Assembly: GCA_003290165.1 (NCBI GenBank)
Contig: QNQO01009142.1
Span: 82,485-146,484 of the forward strand
DNA: 64,000 nt
Origin: Berberis thunbergii
Lineage: Eukaryota > Streptophyta > Magnoliopsida > Ranunculales > Berberidaceae
Direction: 5' to 3'
The position numbers and the translations under genes were made by a program. The stretch's first letter is position 1; each line of letters opens with the position of its first letter. Under the pieces are notes generated by a model that made no database searches, was not told the origin of the DNA, and worked only from the letters and a program-made list of their open reading frames with translations. Shown here piece by piece: positions 33,024 to 44,873 of this stretch.

Positions 33024-35250
33024 TCATAGCAAGACTTTATTACCTTTAATATCATTCCATAGCCAGTTTTGCGCACACATCAAAACTTCTAATGACTTTG
33101 GATGAAGCCTGTTGCGATGTAGACTAATAAACCTACCACCCGTACTAAGTGCAGACTCCAGAGCAACTATAGAGACTAGAACCACTAAAACGTCCCTAGC
33201 AACCTGATTCAAGGTCGGATATTTGCTTCCATTAGTCTTCTACCAATTCAGAATGTCAAAATTATGTTCTAGAGGTAGAACATCAGCAGCCAAATAATAA
33301 TCCAACTCCGACTTGACATTACTATTAGGTCCATCCCCAGAGTTCTGCATAGAATCCACACAAAAATTACTAAGATCATCATCATCAGCTTCATTTTGTG
33401 GTTGGCTAACATATGACTGACTATCTGCCGAAGAACTTGCCCTAGGCCTTGAACTCATATATTCACTTAGCAACTCAAAACACAAGTTTCGAGCTTCTTG
33501 AATTTTTTATTGTACATCATCCTGATTCTATAGTTTGTGAAAGTAATACTCAATCAACTTCATTTTGAAACGAAGATCCAAAACAATTGCCACAACCATT
33601 ATCCCATGGATTGCATTCTAATACTTATCAAAATTTTCAATCATATTTGATATCATCTGTCTTATCACTGGATAACTAGAAGTATGAAACCGATGTAATA
33701 ACTTTTTAATTGAAGAAATCTTTAGAAAAAAAGGTTGCCTGTAGGATACTTTGTTTCAGAAAATACTTTGGTTGCTTTATGAAACAATTTCAACTTCTCA
33801 CACATCTCACATGCAAGCAACCAATCTTCATCACGTGGCAACAGTTTATATTGTGAATCATGTTGCTTCAATCTAGGAAAGACATCCTTGAAAATGATAG
33901 CAGTCTGAAACATTAAATAAGTGAAATCCCGCCTTGTTTTGCAATCTAAAGTCAACTTCTTGCCACATTCAATTTTCAACTGTCTAGCTGCCTCTAGAAA
34001 CTTTTCTTCCCTCTTTGGCGTGGCAAACCAATAAGTAACACTATTCTAGATTCTTTCAATACCATCACCTATAACTTCCAACCCATCATTAACAAACAAA
34101 TTTTAAAATATGCGCAAAACATTTCATGTGGAATAAATCACCCACTAGCATCATGGTGCCTACCTCTAGCTTGCTTTTCAGAAAAGTGACCACACTATAA
34201 TTAGTTAAAGAATTATCCACGGTTAATGCATATAGCTTGTTATCCAAATTCCAATCCATCATACAATCCATTAATGCATCACAAACAACTTCAGCAGTAT
34301 GAGGGCATGACACAGAAACGAACCTAACAATAAATATGCAATAATGTAGAACATATTAATTAATAAATGACCATTGTAATCAATGAAATGCAAATAGAAA
34401 AAAAACATGTTTACCTTATAATACGACTTTGCAATGCCCAATTGCCATCAATGAAATGTGTTGTGATAGCCATAAACCCCCTCTTTTGATTACTCGCAGT
34501 CCACATATCAGTAATAATTGCAATCCTACTTTTGTTCATCTCCAACAATTTCATTGTCTACACCCTTTCATAATCATAAATCTTCAAAATATCACTTTTT
34601 ATGGTATTTCTAGACACTACCTTGAACTGTGGTTGGATAACACCCATCATCATTCTAAAACCATAATGTTCAACCATTGAAAGGGGGATACTCATGCAAT
34701 ATAATTGCTTTTGCAATAACTTCTTGCAAACTCTTGGTCGAAGCCAGAAGCACTAACATCAATCGACTCAGTCAATGTGGAAGCAATCAATAAAGATTGT
34801 CGTATGTCCACTTGACTACCCCTCTTCCTTAGATATCTTTTACTATGGTCAATTAAATGACTTGTGCCATTCCTAGTCTCCCCTCCAAGCAAAGTACCAC
34901 AATAATTGCATTTAGCTTTATCTAAACCGTTAATGGTAATCCATGTAAAGTGATTCCATACTACAGATGCGAACTTTCTTTTTTCTTGTTGGTGGTAGTG
35001 GTGGTGAAGGGACATTACTATTAACAGTATTGTTTTCAACATTGGGAGTAGGAATATCATCAGGAGTGGGATTTGATTGTACATCGGGTGATGGTAAGAC
35101 ATTCGAACCCACAGGTGTTTGAGGATACCTCGGGTGATGGTAAGGCATTCGAACCCACAAGTGTTTGAGGAGAGTCGTTACCATGACCATCCCAATCAAA
35201 AAAGGTAGATTGTTGAGTTTCAATTGACCTGGGGCGATCTCTTGCCATAT
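33024..35250 (-). pseudogene. hAT transposase (BED zinc finger plus hAT C-terminal dimerisation domain), broken
   Basis: Reading on the minus strand: an N-terminal low-complexity region from about 35248 contains a roughly 60-bp tandem duplication at 35090-35165. A BED finger follows (FASVVWNHFTWITINGLDKA, then KCNYCG and TSHLIDHSKR) at about 35000-34830. The catalytic-core part contains LYALTVDNSLTNYSVV and MKCFAHILKFVC at 34313-34089, then IECGKKLTLDCKTR...WLLACEMCEKLKLF at 33979-33722. The dimerisation region has SELDYYLAADVLPLEHNFDI (33300-33245), then an in-frame TAG after ILNW, then LESALSTGGRFISLHRNRLH. The stop and several frame breaks make it non-functional. Confidence 0.9.
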
Positions 35251-35269
35251 TCTATACATCAAGAAAACA

Positions 35270-37280
35270 AAAACAACGTTGGAGCTTAGACTATAAGAGG
35301 AAAATCAAACATCAAAAGCTTGTAAATCAACTTAGCTTTGTTTATCAAGCAAAACATATAGGCTAAATGCTAGTTTGGGCATATGTATACTTGAATATTT
35401 CTATTTAATTTTTAGCAGAATGTAGAAAAGGCAGTGATGTAGTAGAAGGCAAGGGAACTCTTGTAAATATAGTGACTTAGTACAGAGGAATAAGAGGATT
35501 TCAGCAAAAAAAGTTCTTAAAATGTAATGTCAGCCATGCTGATCTGAGTACAACAACAGTTGGAGTGAACTATGTAATGTTAATTTGTAAAATCCATCAA
35601 TTAACAATCAAATAACACATTGATTTTGAGTCTAAATAAGCCAGGCTTGCATTCCATAATTAAAATATAAAAACCAATATCCTACAGTAAATTGAATTCT
35701 AGAATCTTGAAAATGCTCAATCTAACAAACATGTAAATGTTCAAATCTTATCTTTTCTGACAGTTTGTTGAGTGCATCAACCACACAAAAAGAGATTAGA
35801 CCTACCTAATAAAAAAAAATATTTTAAATGATACACCTTTAAGGTCCACCAAGGCTAACGCCAAATGGCAAATAAGCACTAAAAACTTTACTTGTAACAA
35901 CATAGAATGCTCTCATATTCCTTCCTAGTCATAAATTCAACAAATGGTGTCATGCATCGTACTCAAATAAGTTTTCCAGCTCCTCCAGGAATAAATTTGA
36001 CCTTCCAACTTTTTCTGTGCATCATGTAAATAGGACAGAAACACCTAAGAGATATCAAACTGATATAGGAAGTGGTTCCACACCAATAACACAATCACAT
36101 CTCAAGAATCCATTGTTACTTTGGCGCACATCCAGTAAGCCATAAAAAGAACAACCCCCCCAAGAGATATAAAACTAACATCGGCATGGATCAAAACTTG
36201 CCAACCCCAAACCTAACCCATTAGAAGGAAGTTGTTGCTTGCAAAGAGATACAGTTGAACACATTACAAACTAGACTATACCCATAAAGATTTTCTTATA
36301 AATTAAGCTGGGAGATTACAAAAGCTTTGCAAACAGCAACATTGGAACTTGTAAATACTAGTAGCCAACACAAAACCCATAAAGAAAAAACATAAAATTG
36401 AGTTCAAAGAGAAGGAATTACTCACATAGGCAGGGAAGAGAGAGACTTTCTAAAAAAAATGCTCAACAATGAAGTAATGATTGATGAAGACCTATTCCTG
36501 ACAACATAAACAACTAAATCATATGCAAACGTAGACAAATAACTAGAAAATTTTGTTCAAAACCAACCTCAAATCTGAATATTATAGAGGATTGACAAAT
36601 AGACTCACCTATTTGCTGAAATTTGTTGAGATGAAGAAGAAAATAAACCAATCTCATTTCAAATCCAAGTGTAGCATGTAAAAATCTGAAGGGCGAGCAT
36701 ATCAAATGAAAATCAAGCCCAAATCATGGTTAAAACTGAAAATTGCATAAAAATCCAGCAGATTTATGCTTTTAAGCTTACTAACCCAAAACATTTGCAA
36801 ATCTGATAGAAGAGATCAAGTGACACTGAGCGTAGCACCCTTCATCTTGAAGATCTTATGAGGATTAGAAGAAGATTAGAAGTAGAAGAATAAGAAGACA
36901 GAAAACCCTAAAACGAACTTAAAATTAACAGAAAAACGAAGAAGAAAGGAGCCATACCTTGGTGATGTGATCTTGGGGTTGTTTAGCGAATCGCAAAACC
37001 CATTCGCTCCCTGTGCTTCACTCGCAATAGTTAAGGGGAAGAGAGGAGTATGAGGAGGTGGAAGAGAGGAGTGACTCCTTTGCGTCTCCTTCTTTGTGTC
37101 TAGTGGTGGAAGAGAGAAGTCTGAGGACCTAGACAAACTCGACAGTGAATGAATGGGATTGTGTGCGGCGGATCTCAGGGTTTCTTAGGTTTTAGTTTAT
37201 TTTTTTGGAAAATGGTTTAGTTAATAATTACTTTAGGGTTTTTTTCCTTGTCACTTAAGGGGCGAAGGGTATTATAGTAA
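35270..37280. other. hAT right internal non-coding region (presumed promoter and leader of the transposase)
   Basis: Mostly AT-rich. On the minus strand a CT-rich, leader-like stretch lies around 36870-37140. No second gene was recognised. Confidence 0.5.
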
Positions 37281-37689
37281 TTTGAATAATATAAATGGAT
37301 ATCCGTGGGGTGGATATGGCCAAAACCGTATCCGCTCTGAATATTCAACGAATACTATTTTGATATCCGAAACTACCCAAAAACCCATTCAGCCATATCC
37401 AAATCCGCCCCACTGCCAACCCTACTTGCATGGTAGAGTGAATCACAGTGGCAACGAACAATAACTTTTGTAAGAAACACACTTTAAACAAAAAGAAAGT
37501 AATTAATAAGTTCTTGAAGGAACTTAGAGTATATGGTAGCTGCAAACCATTCATTGACAATTTTCACCCATGTGCTAGCCCAACCAACATCAATGCTCCA
37601 TCTGATTGATATAGCCAAACCGTTTCAAGAAAAATGTAACATGAAATATCGAAAAAAAACTTGAACAAAATTTGAGTAAGAAAGCTACT

Positions 37690-38400
37690 TTCTAGTTGAG
37701 TGATCTAGCTGCCAGCTGATGAATAACATCGCAAAGTACATAGCCCACAATGAAAAGATGACATGGAAAAACTCTATAAGGAACATCATCTTCCTGTTCA
37801 ACCTCATCTTTGCAAAACTGGATGTGAAAGAGAATGGTTCTTATTGAGCAAAAGTAATACTCTATTTGACATGCTCATAACTAAAAATTTGTTGAATTCT
37901 ATAGAGAAGACCAACTAACCTGAAAGGATCGAGAATCGATTCCAGTAGAAAATGTTGCCATGACAATTGCACAAATTGCAATTAGAAAGCCCTAGATACA
38001 GCGTGGTAGAAAGACATAAGGAACCAAGAAAATCATCAGAATCCTGTTACATAAATTTAATCATCCAACATGGTCCTGGATACGGATTTCCTACAGTTGC
38101 AGTATGTTTCTAGAAATGCCTATTTTAATTATCCATCCTTCTAGGTTATGAAAATGGAGGACATAACTAACTTTTGTGAATACTACAACATTTTATATCA
38201 TCATATATGAGTGCCCAAAGATCAAACTTATGGAAACTAAACATGTTCAACACGAGTGGCTTTTCTTGGCTAAAGAAACTCAATACTTACATGTCATTGG
38301 GTCTACCAGGAAGTAACTGTAACAAAAATATACTTGACAAAAAAATAATAATAAAAAACTATTTCATTTGCATGGGTCATATCATATACAAAAATATACC
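37690..38400. other. SERINC introns around the 37991-37920 exon
   Basis: AT-rich. A possible decayed exon ending near 37992 (VPYVFLPRC-like) lies directly before the 37991 exon; otherwise nothing was recognised. Confidence 0.4.
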
Positions 38401-38939
38401 AGAAAATTACCTTTGAATGTAATGATATAATCATCATTACAATAAACAAGATAGCTGTCCAAGTTATGAAAAATATGTTGAGAATGCATGATGGCCTTCG
38501 AGCATATATACAGCAAGTACATCAACAGTATTCCACAAATGGAAGCAACATAGAAAATAGTGGACATGAATAATCCAAAGACACAGCTGCAATCCAAATG
38601 ATCAAACGTAATCAAAATTTTCATCATTGGTAATGATAAATGTACAGAAATATGATACTGAGAAAATAAAATGAAACACACCTTTGCCTGTGCTTTTCAT
38701 CTGGCATCCAGTAATTATTCCACCAATTGATGAATTGAATGACACTCATAAGTTGGAGAAAAAGAAATATTCTAATTCCTGTCAATCACCAAAAGGGGGA
38801 AATGAAAAGAAAAGATTCAGTCATTACATTGAACAGAAGAATCCTGATCCAAGAAGCAGAAAGGAAACTGTCTATTTGTTTCGGTAATTAAAATGAATAG
38901 AACTCTCTAGTTTAAAATGAATAAATAAATTATCTTCTC

Positions 38940-39250
38940 TGCATATGCCAAGGGTAGGGATCACACTCTTCTAGGAGTCACTTGGGTCATTTGGAAAGAG
39001 TGGAACTTCAGAGTGTTTAAGGGGAAAAAGAGAGAGGTCAAAATTTTCTGTAGGGAACATCAAATATACTGTCTGTTGGGCAATGGGGCTTGACTTAGGG
39101 CAATCTTAAAGATTTTCATCTCATGTTTGCGTTTCTAACTGGGCTAGCTGGTTAGCTCCTAAGCAAGTATGTACTTTTTTGCTTTTGTGGCCATGTGAAC
39201 TTCTCACTTGCTTGGGCTCTGCCTTTTATAATATAAGTGAGTCTGTTTTG
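38940..39250 (+). pseudogene. LINE 3' remnant in SERINC intron
   Basis: The plus-strand translation LGVTWVIWKEWNFRVFKGKK, then REVKIFC, resembles the C-terminal end of plant LINE ORF2 (WxxWKERNxRxF motif). It is followed by a T-rich tail. It lies in the same intron as the copia nest and is decayed. Confidence 0.65.
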
Positions 39251-39660
39251 AAGTTTGAAAATTAAATAATAAAAACATAAATACCAAGGAATTTCATTTT
39301 TTGTCTGGAAATACAAACTTGAAAATTCGTTTACATGGTTCCCATACCAAGATGAATCTACCATTAATTCATGGTGATAATTAACACCTCACCATGCAGA
39401 TCATCCTCAATAAAAAAATCATAGCGGTAGGAATTTCCATGCCTCATAAAAAACTGGTTGACAAATTAGGATTTATTGTTAGTTTGTAGACCACATTCGC
39501 CGAGTTCAGAAATTTGAGAACAGTACTATTATTGTAACAAATCTCATTATGGACTTGACATTCATCCAAGGAGATCTGATATAAACACGAGTTTGCATCT
39601 TAATAAACAACTATAGGCACTGTAAAATAGTTCAGGTTCTATGCCACCCCGAGTCCTAAG
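39250..39660. other. SERINC intron sequence left of the copia nest
   Basis: No gene or repeat was recognised. Confidence 0.5.
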
Positions 39661-40174
39661 TGTAGTTGTAGTGAACAAATCCCAGCACCCTTTAGGATCT
39701 TATTTAAGCTGCAATTGACAGAAAAAAAAGCAGAACACAACTAGAAGAACAAATTTAAGTGCATATAACAAAAAAAACAACACATCACAACACAGATTTA
39801 TGTAAGGGCTACTACACTGGCTAAGAGTGTTGGAAGATCTGATTTCACTATAAATTGTAGAGTACAACTTTGAATTACACCGCTACAATATGTCCCATAG
39901 ATCGCAATCAAAGACCATAACCCAAACCTCTCCAAGCCCCCTTCATTGTGACAATCTCATAATAACAATAGTGGGTTCTTCTCTTTATCTCATACACACT
40001 CCTCAATCTCTGAGAAAAAAGAAGCATACTCTCCCTCACTTCACTTTTATCACAGAAATCTCTGGAATTATAGAAGTTATCAGACAAACAACTTTCCAAA
40101 AACTGTTGGAGAAACTTCCCAAACTACCCTACTGTGCACATATCAAACCTGAAATTTTGAACCAAAATTCTACA
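39661..40174 (-). repeat. 3' LTR of outer copia
   Basis: A 514-bp unit ending at a polypurine tract (minus strand 'aaggtggaga', 40176-40186). Its outer end is shared with 51309-51388. Confidence 0.8.
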
Positions 40175-40289
40175 ATCTCCACCTTGGCGAAAAATTTGAT
40201 CGGCCTTGTAAAAATTAATGCTCCACCTTGGTAAAAACCTTCTTCTACCTCAATGCACCTCGAGTGGTGAGGTGACCCTAGAACTTGAT

Positions 40290-40929
40290 CAGATTTGAGA
40301 TTTAACAAGTTCAAGCAATGCTTGAACTTCTCTGAATTCACTGACTTGGTAAGAAAATCTGCTGCATTCTCATTGGTGTGAACTTTCTGAATAAAAATAT
40401 CTCCCAAAGCAACCCAATCAAAAATCCGATGGAACCTGACATCAATGTGCTTGGTTCTTGCATGGTACATCTGATTCTTTGCTAAACATATCGCACTTTG
40501 ACTGTCGCAATGCAATAAAACTGCTTCTTGTACAAGTCCAAGCTCTCTTACTAAACCTTTCAGCCAAACAATTTCTTTCGATGCCTCCGTAAGTGCAATG
40601 TAGTCAATTTCTGCTGTCGACAATGCACTGACAGACTGCAACATAGATCTCCATGAAATTGGTCCATTTGCACATGTAAAAACATAACCTGTGGTAGACC
40701 TTCTTTGTCCAAATCACCTGCAAAGTCTGAATCTACAAACCCAACAACACAATCAGCACCATGCTTTCACTCAAACACAATCCCCTATTCACTAGTGCCT
40801 CTCAAATATCTCAAAATCCATTTGACAGCTTTCCAATGTTCTTCCCTGGATTTTCCATATACTTCCAAGTCACTACACTAACCACTTGGGAAATATTGGG
40901 CCTTGTGCAAACCATGGTGTACATAAGAC
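40290..40929 (-). pseudogene. Outer copia RT end and RNase H
   Basis: The minus strand shows VKWILRYLRGT, then VGFVDSDFAGDLD, SALSTAEIDYIALTEASKEI, LHCDSQSAICLAKNQMYHAR and TKHIDVRFHRI. These are the typical catalytic Asp, Glu and Asp blocks of copia RNase H. One frame break occurs near 40690. It continues the reading frame that stops at 47332. Confidence 0.88.
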
Positions 40930-41140
40930 TGTTGGAAAGGAGAATATTCGGCTGAGATTTATTGCTGATCTCTAGGGATTGCCTAGCTGTATAAGCTAGT
41001 CAGCTCTGTAAATAAGAAATTAGTTGTATGATTATTTTGTACCCTTTTTAGTGCCTTGTATACACTTAAGTAGTGTATGTGTATATCATTCTTTGTATCA
41101 ATGAAATATCAAAAAAATAATTCTCTTCTAATTCCTTAGA
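40930..41140 (+). repeat. 5' LTR of inner copia
   Basis: About 211 bp, with TATA-poor T-rich U3 and 'gtatcaatgaaatatc' near its end. It is directly followed by the primer-binding site. Confidence 0.85.
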
Positions 41141-41152
41141 TGGTATCAGAGC
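41141..41152 (+). promoter_or_regulatory. Met-tRNA primer-binding site of inner copia
   Basis: TGGTATCAGAGC is the standard plant copia primer site. Confidence 0.9.
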
Positions 41153-41229
41153 AAGAGCAGGAACTTGTCTGCATTTGGAAAAAATTATCAGGACTTATTC
41201 CTTGAAATTTAAACCTTAGCCTCTCACGA

Positions 41230-42320
41230 TGTCGGAGTCCAAGTCTACTAAAAACCGTGGTCCCAATTCTGACTCGCACTCTGTGCAGATAACCACTATA
41301 TGCCTTAATGGAGACAATTTCCAGTGCTGGTCCCAATCAGTGTGTGTGTGTGTGTATTCGAGGGAGAGGAAAGATTGGGTACGTGCCTGGTGATACCTGA
41401 TTTGAAGGATACGACTTAAGCCACTTAGGATGGATGCAGAAAACTCATGGTTATGGCCTCGCTTGTTAATTCCATGGATGAAGGCATCACCTCTAAATAT
41501 GTGCTGCCAAGGAACTGAGGGATAATATTCACCAGATGTATTCTGATTTCAGCAATCACCCCAAGTGTATGCACTGCAACACAAGTGTATTCTGATTTCA
41601 GCAATCACCCCAATGGTGTTATGGCTTAGTGGTTAGGGCTGTGTGAGTTTGTCCCCCACGTCCTCGCTTCGAATCTCACCTGCAACATGGTTACTTTTTA
41701 ATGGGTGTTGACCTATAGGTCGCTCACTTGATAGGTTATGGGATCATTAAAAACCCAACTACAGCTTGCAGAAATTTGACAAAGGGGAGACAAAGTCACC
41801 AAATACTTCAATATTTTGAAATGGCTGGGGCAGGATCTGTATATTTTCGATGACTATGAATGAAAATCTTCAGATGATTGCAATCACCACAAGAAGACAG
41901 TGGAAAACGATCACATCTATAAATTTCTTGCTGGACTGAATGTAGAATTTGATGAAGGAGAAGGATCCTTGGTCATGGTCCTCTCCCTTCACTTGGAGAG
42001 GTGTGTTTGCTGAAGTTCAGAGGGAGGACAACCGTCCTAGTATTATGCTCGGAAAAAAGGGGTTGGGGCACCTTTTGAAAAATTTTCCTTACTCGTTGTT
42101 GATGCAAATGTGAGCATAACTTCCAATAGCCAGAGCAGAGCGGAGCGGAGGATAAGCCTCGGATTTAGTGTGATATCTGCAACAAACCCTACCATACACA
42201 CGAGACATGCTGGAAGATTCATGGAAAACCTGCTAACTGGAAGAGCAAGAAGCCTAGAGACCAATCTGCTCGTGCAAATGAGGTATATGCTAGTCCCTTA
42301 AGTAAAGAGCATGGACCATC
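41230..42320 (+). pseudogene. gag of inner copia, disrupted by a SINE-like insert
   Basis: The start MSESKSTKNRGPNSDSHSVQ at 41230 continues ITTICLNGDNFQCWSQSV, the typical copia gag opening. A (TG)n expansion at 41341 and a segment duplication break the frame. After the SINE-like insert the gag resumes (NILKWLWQ-like, then a leucine-rich stretch). Near 42172-42215 a zinc knuckle CDICNKPYHT...C (CCHC) precedes KIHGKPANWKSKKPRDQSA. Confidence 0.75.
41612..41765 (+). mobile_element. tRNA-like SINE insertion in inner copia gag
   Basis: The stretch has a polymerase III A-box-like 'tggcttagtgg' at 41622-41632 and a B-box-like 'gcttcgaatctc' at 41666-41677. They are about 45 bp apart, as in tRNA-derived plant SINEs. 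It interrupts the copia gag reading. Directly upstream, a 27-bp gag segment ('tctgatttcagcaatcaccc') is repeated (about 41540 and 41591). No clean target duplication or poly-A end was identified. Confidence 0.6.
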
Positions 42321-42479
42321 TACTGAAGCTGCTGAAATCCAATCCAGAGTCTGGTATTCCTAGTGTTTCTCTGGCTCGAACAAGTAAAACTCTAGTGTCT
42401 TCTCTTGTCATTCTAGCCCGATTCAGGTGCCTTTGATCACATGACAAATCTCTCTCCATGTATTTTATTCTTATTCGCC

Positions 42480-43470
42480 TTTATGATTCTCACTCTGAGA
42501 ACGGGGATAATGTTTGGCAAAGCTAGAATGGTGGACGGTCTCTACTATTTTGATGACAACTTCCTCCCTAGTAAACAAGCTCACGGTTTTGGTACTAGTA
42601 CTAGTTCTGTCCGTGCCCGTGAACAAATAATAATTTGGCATCATAGACTAGCACATCCTAGTTTTTCTCATTTAAAGTATCAATTTCCTGTCCTATTTAA
42701 AAATGTGGATTGCTCATTTTTTCAATGTGGAAGATGTCATTTATCAAAGAGCCATCGCAATAATTACAGTTCAAAACCATATTGTTCCTCAAAACCATTT
42801 TACTTGATTCATATGATGTTTGGGGTCCTTGGAAAATTATGACATTTTCTGGGAAAAAATGGTTTTTAACTTTCATAGATGATCACACTCGGGCACTCGG
42901 CTATGTAGGGTATTCGATGAATTATAAATCAGAGGTTGAAAATTTGTTCAAAATTTTTTCCAATATGGTTGAAAACCAATTTCAAACAAAAATAAAGATA
43001 CTTCATTAATGGAACCGAGTATTTCAATAATTTTTTGAAAAATTTTTAAAGGAAAAAGGGATTCAACATCAATCTACTTGTAGTCATACTCCTCAACAAA
43101 ATGGTATTGCCAAGAGAAAAAAAAACAGATATTTAATTGAAGTTGCACGTGCAATTATGTTCTCAATGCATGTTCCAAAATATTGATGGAAAATGTATTT
43201 TGATAGCATCTTATTTGATAAATAGAATGCCTTCTCGTATTTTAAAATATATTACACCCTTAAAATGTTTCAAAAGTTTCTTCCATGAATGTCGACTTTT
43301 ATGTGACTTACCCTTGAAAATTTTTAGGTGCACCTTGTTTGTTCACATAACTAGTAGACTTCGATCTGCACTTGATCCTAGGACAGAAAAATGTGTGTTC
43401 ATCGGTCATACCCCAAATAAAAGCGGATATAAGTATTATAATCCTAAACCAAAAAAAATATTGTGAGTAC
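42480..43470 (+). pseudogene. GAG-pre-integrase and integrase of inner copia
   Basis: Contains WHHRLAHPSFSHLKYQFPVL and CGRCHLSKSHRNNY (HHCC zinc-binding region at 42640-42770). The core follows with DVWGPWKIMTF and KWFLTFIDDHTRALGYVGYS, then NGTEYFNNF-like, IQHQSTCSHTPQQNG and CVFIGHTPNKSGYKYYNPK near 43390-43450. Frame changes occur near 42830, 43005 and 43180. Confidence 0.85.
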
Positions 43471-44039
43471 GAAATGTCTTGTTTGTGGAAAGTCAACCTT
43501 ACTTGGGACAAAACTGTCTTCAAGGGGAGATAGAAAATAATGAAGCTCAGTTTTGGGAAACAATTGTTCCTTTGCCTAATACCTTATTTCATGTACCTAT
43601 TATCAATCCTTCCACCTCTAATAGTCAAGAAATTGGTAGTCACAATAACGAAAAAAAGAAGGAAATGCTAGCCTACCATTGCCAAACGTCGTTGACTCAC
43701 AAACAAGAGGCGAAATATTAAAACATGATCACTTTAGTCCTACCTTAGAGCTTCGTGTTTACATCAAAGGGGTGTTCATCAAAGCAAATAAAGACTTGCC
43801 TATAACTCTAGAACAAAACCAATTACTGTCTCCGAGCAATGTTCCATCTAATACCCCAGGTAACTCTAATCCTCCTTTGTCAAATTCCACTCCTACTGCT
43901 TTAAATCTTGATGTACCTATAGCACTTAGAAAGGGAGTCTAAACCTGTACGGAACATCTTACTACTAAATATGTGTCTTACCATAAACTTTCTAAGTCTC
44001 ATAAAGCTTTTACTTCAAAAATCTCCCACCTATTTATCC

Positions 44040-44873
44040 CGAGAACCATTCAGGAAGCCTTTGATAGTCCGAATTGGTAACTAGCAGTTTTTGAAAAGAT
44101 GAATGCTCTGAAAAAAAAAGGGATTTGGGAGATAGTTAACTTACCGAGGGAGAAGAAAATGGTAGGATCCAAATGGGAGTTTACGGTTAAGTGTAGAGTT
44201 GATGGAAGTATTGAAAGGTACAAGGCGCATTTAGTAGCAAAAAACTTTACACAAACATGCAATATTAATTATCAGAAGATGTTTGCTCCAATCGCAAGGA
44301 TTAATTCAATCCGTGTCTTACTATCCTTAGCCATTAGTCTTGAGTGTCCCTTACACTAGCTCGATGTAAAAAAAAAATGCATTCTTAAATGGGGATTTGG
44401 AAGAGGAAGTCTTTATGAGCCTACCACCAGGGTTTGAAGAACACCTTGGTGAAGAGAAAGTATATAGATTAAGAAAATCTCTGTATGGCCTCAAACAATT
44501 TCCCAGAGCCTGGTTTGAGCGATTTGAGAAAGTTGTGAAGGGCCATGGATATACACAAAGTCAGACAGATCACACTATGTTCTACAAATACTCAACAGAA
44601 GGAAAGATTGCCAGTTTAACTGTTTATGTTGATGATATAATATTAACAGGTGATTATCATTTTGAACTCAAAAGAAATTTAAGAGAACTATTGTTGATGA
44701 CTTTGAGAGCAAGGACTTAGGAGCCATAAAATATTTTCTTGGAATGGAGTTTGACAGGTCTAAAAAGGGCATCTATGTCTCAACGAAAATATATGTTGGA
44801 TCTTCTTGGAGAGACAGGTCTACTCGGTTGCAAAGCAGAGACACCAATTGAACCTAATTTGAAACTCCAATCA
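44040..44873 (+). pseudogene. Reverse transcriptase of inner copia (5' part)
   Basis: MNALKKKGIWEIVNLPREKK begins the copia RT signature, followed by GSKWEFTVKCRVDGSIERYK, FAPIARINSIRVLLSLAISL and EEEVFMSLPPGFEEHL. YRLRKSLYGLKQFPRAWFER and LTVYVDDIILTGD come next; the YVDD catalytic motif is intact at about 44625. A stop near 44358, an A-run frameshift at 44368-44377 and later breaks inactivate it. The reading frame is cut at 44873 by the Mutator-like insert and resumes at 46361. Confidence 0.9.

Larger units (their letters stand above)
32070..37424 (-). mobile_element. hAT transposon with perfect 8-bp target duplication
   Basis: The element starts 'tagggatgacaacga' and ends 'cactgccaaccctac' less the last base. 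Its short terminal inverted repeats are TAGGGATGACA against TAGGGTTGGCA. The identical octamer CTTGCATG lies on both sides (32062-32069 and 37425-37432), as expected for hAT. Subterminal regions carry many copies of GGATATCCG-like and CCCGC motifs. A decayed BED-finger/hAT transposase gene is on the minus strand between 35250 and 33020. The element inserted about 60 bp beyond the stop codon of the SERINC gene. Confidence 0.93.

Noticed and set aside
36876..37136. 86-residue minus-strand ORF in the right half of the hAT element
   Set aside because: No recognisable domain; it overlaps the presumed leader region of the transposase gene.
41612..41765. Functional tRNA gene
   Set aside because: A and B boxes are present, but no acceptor stem or complete cloverleaf can be drawn. 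The context fits a tRNA-derived SINE better.
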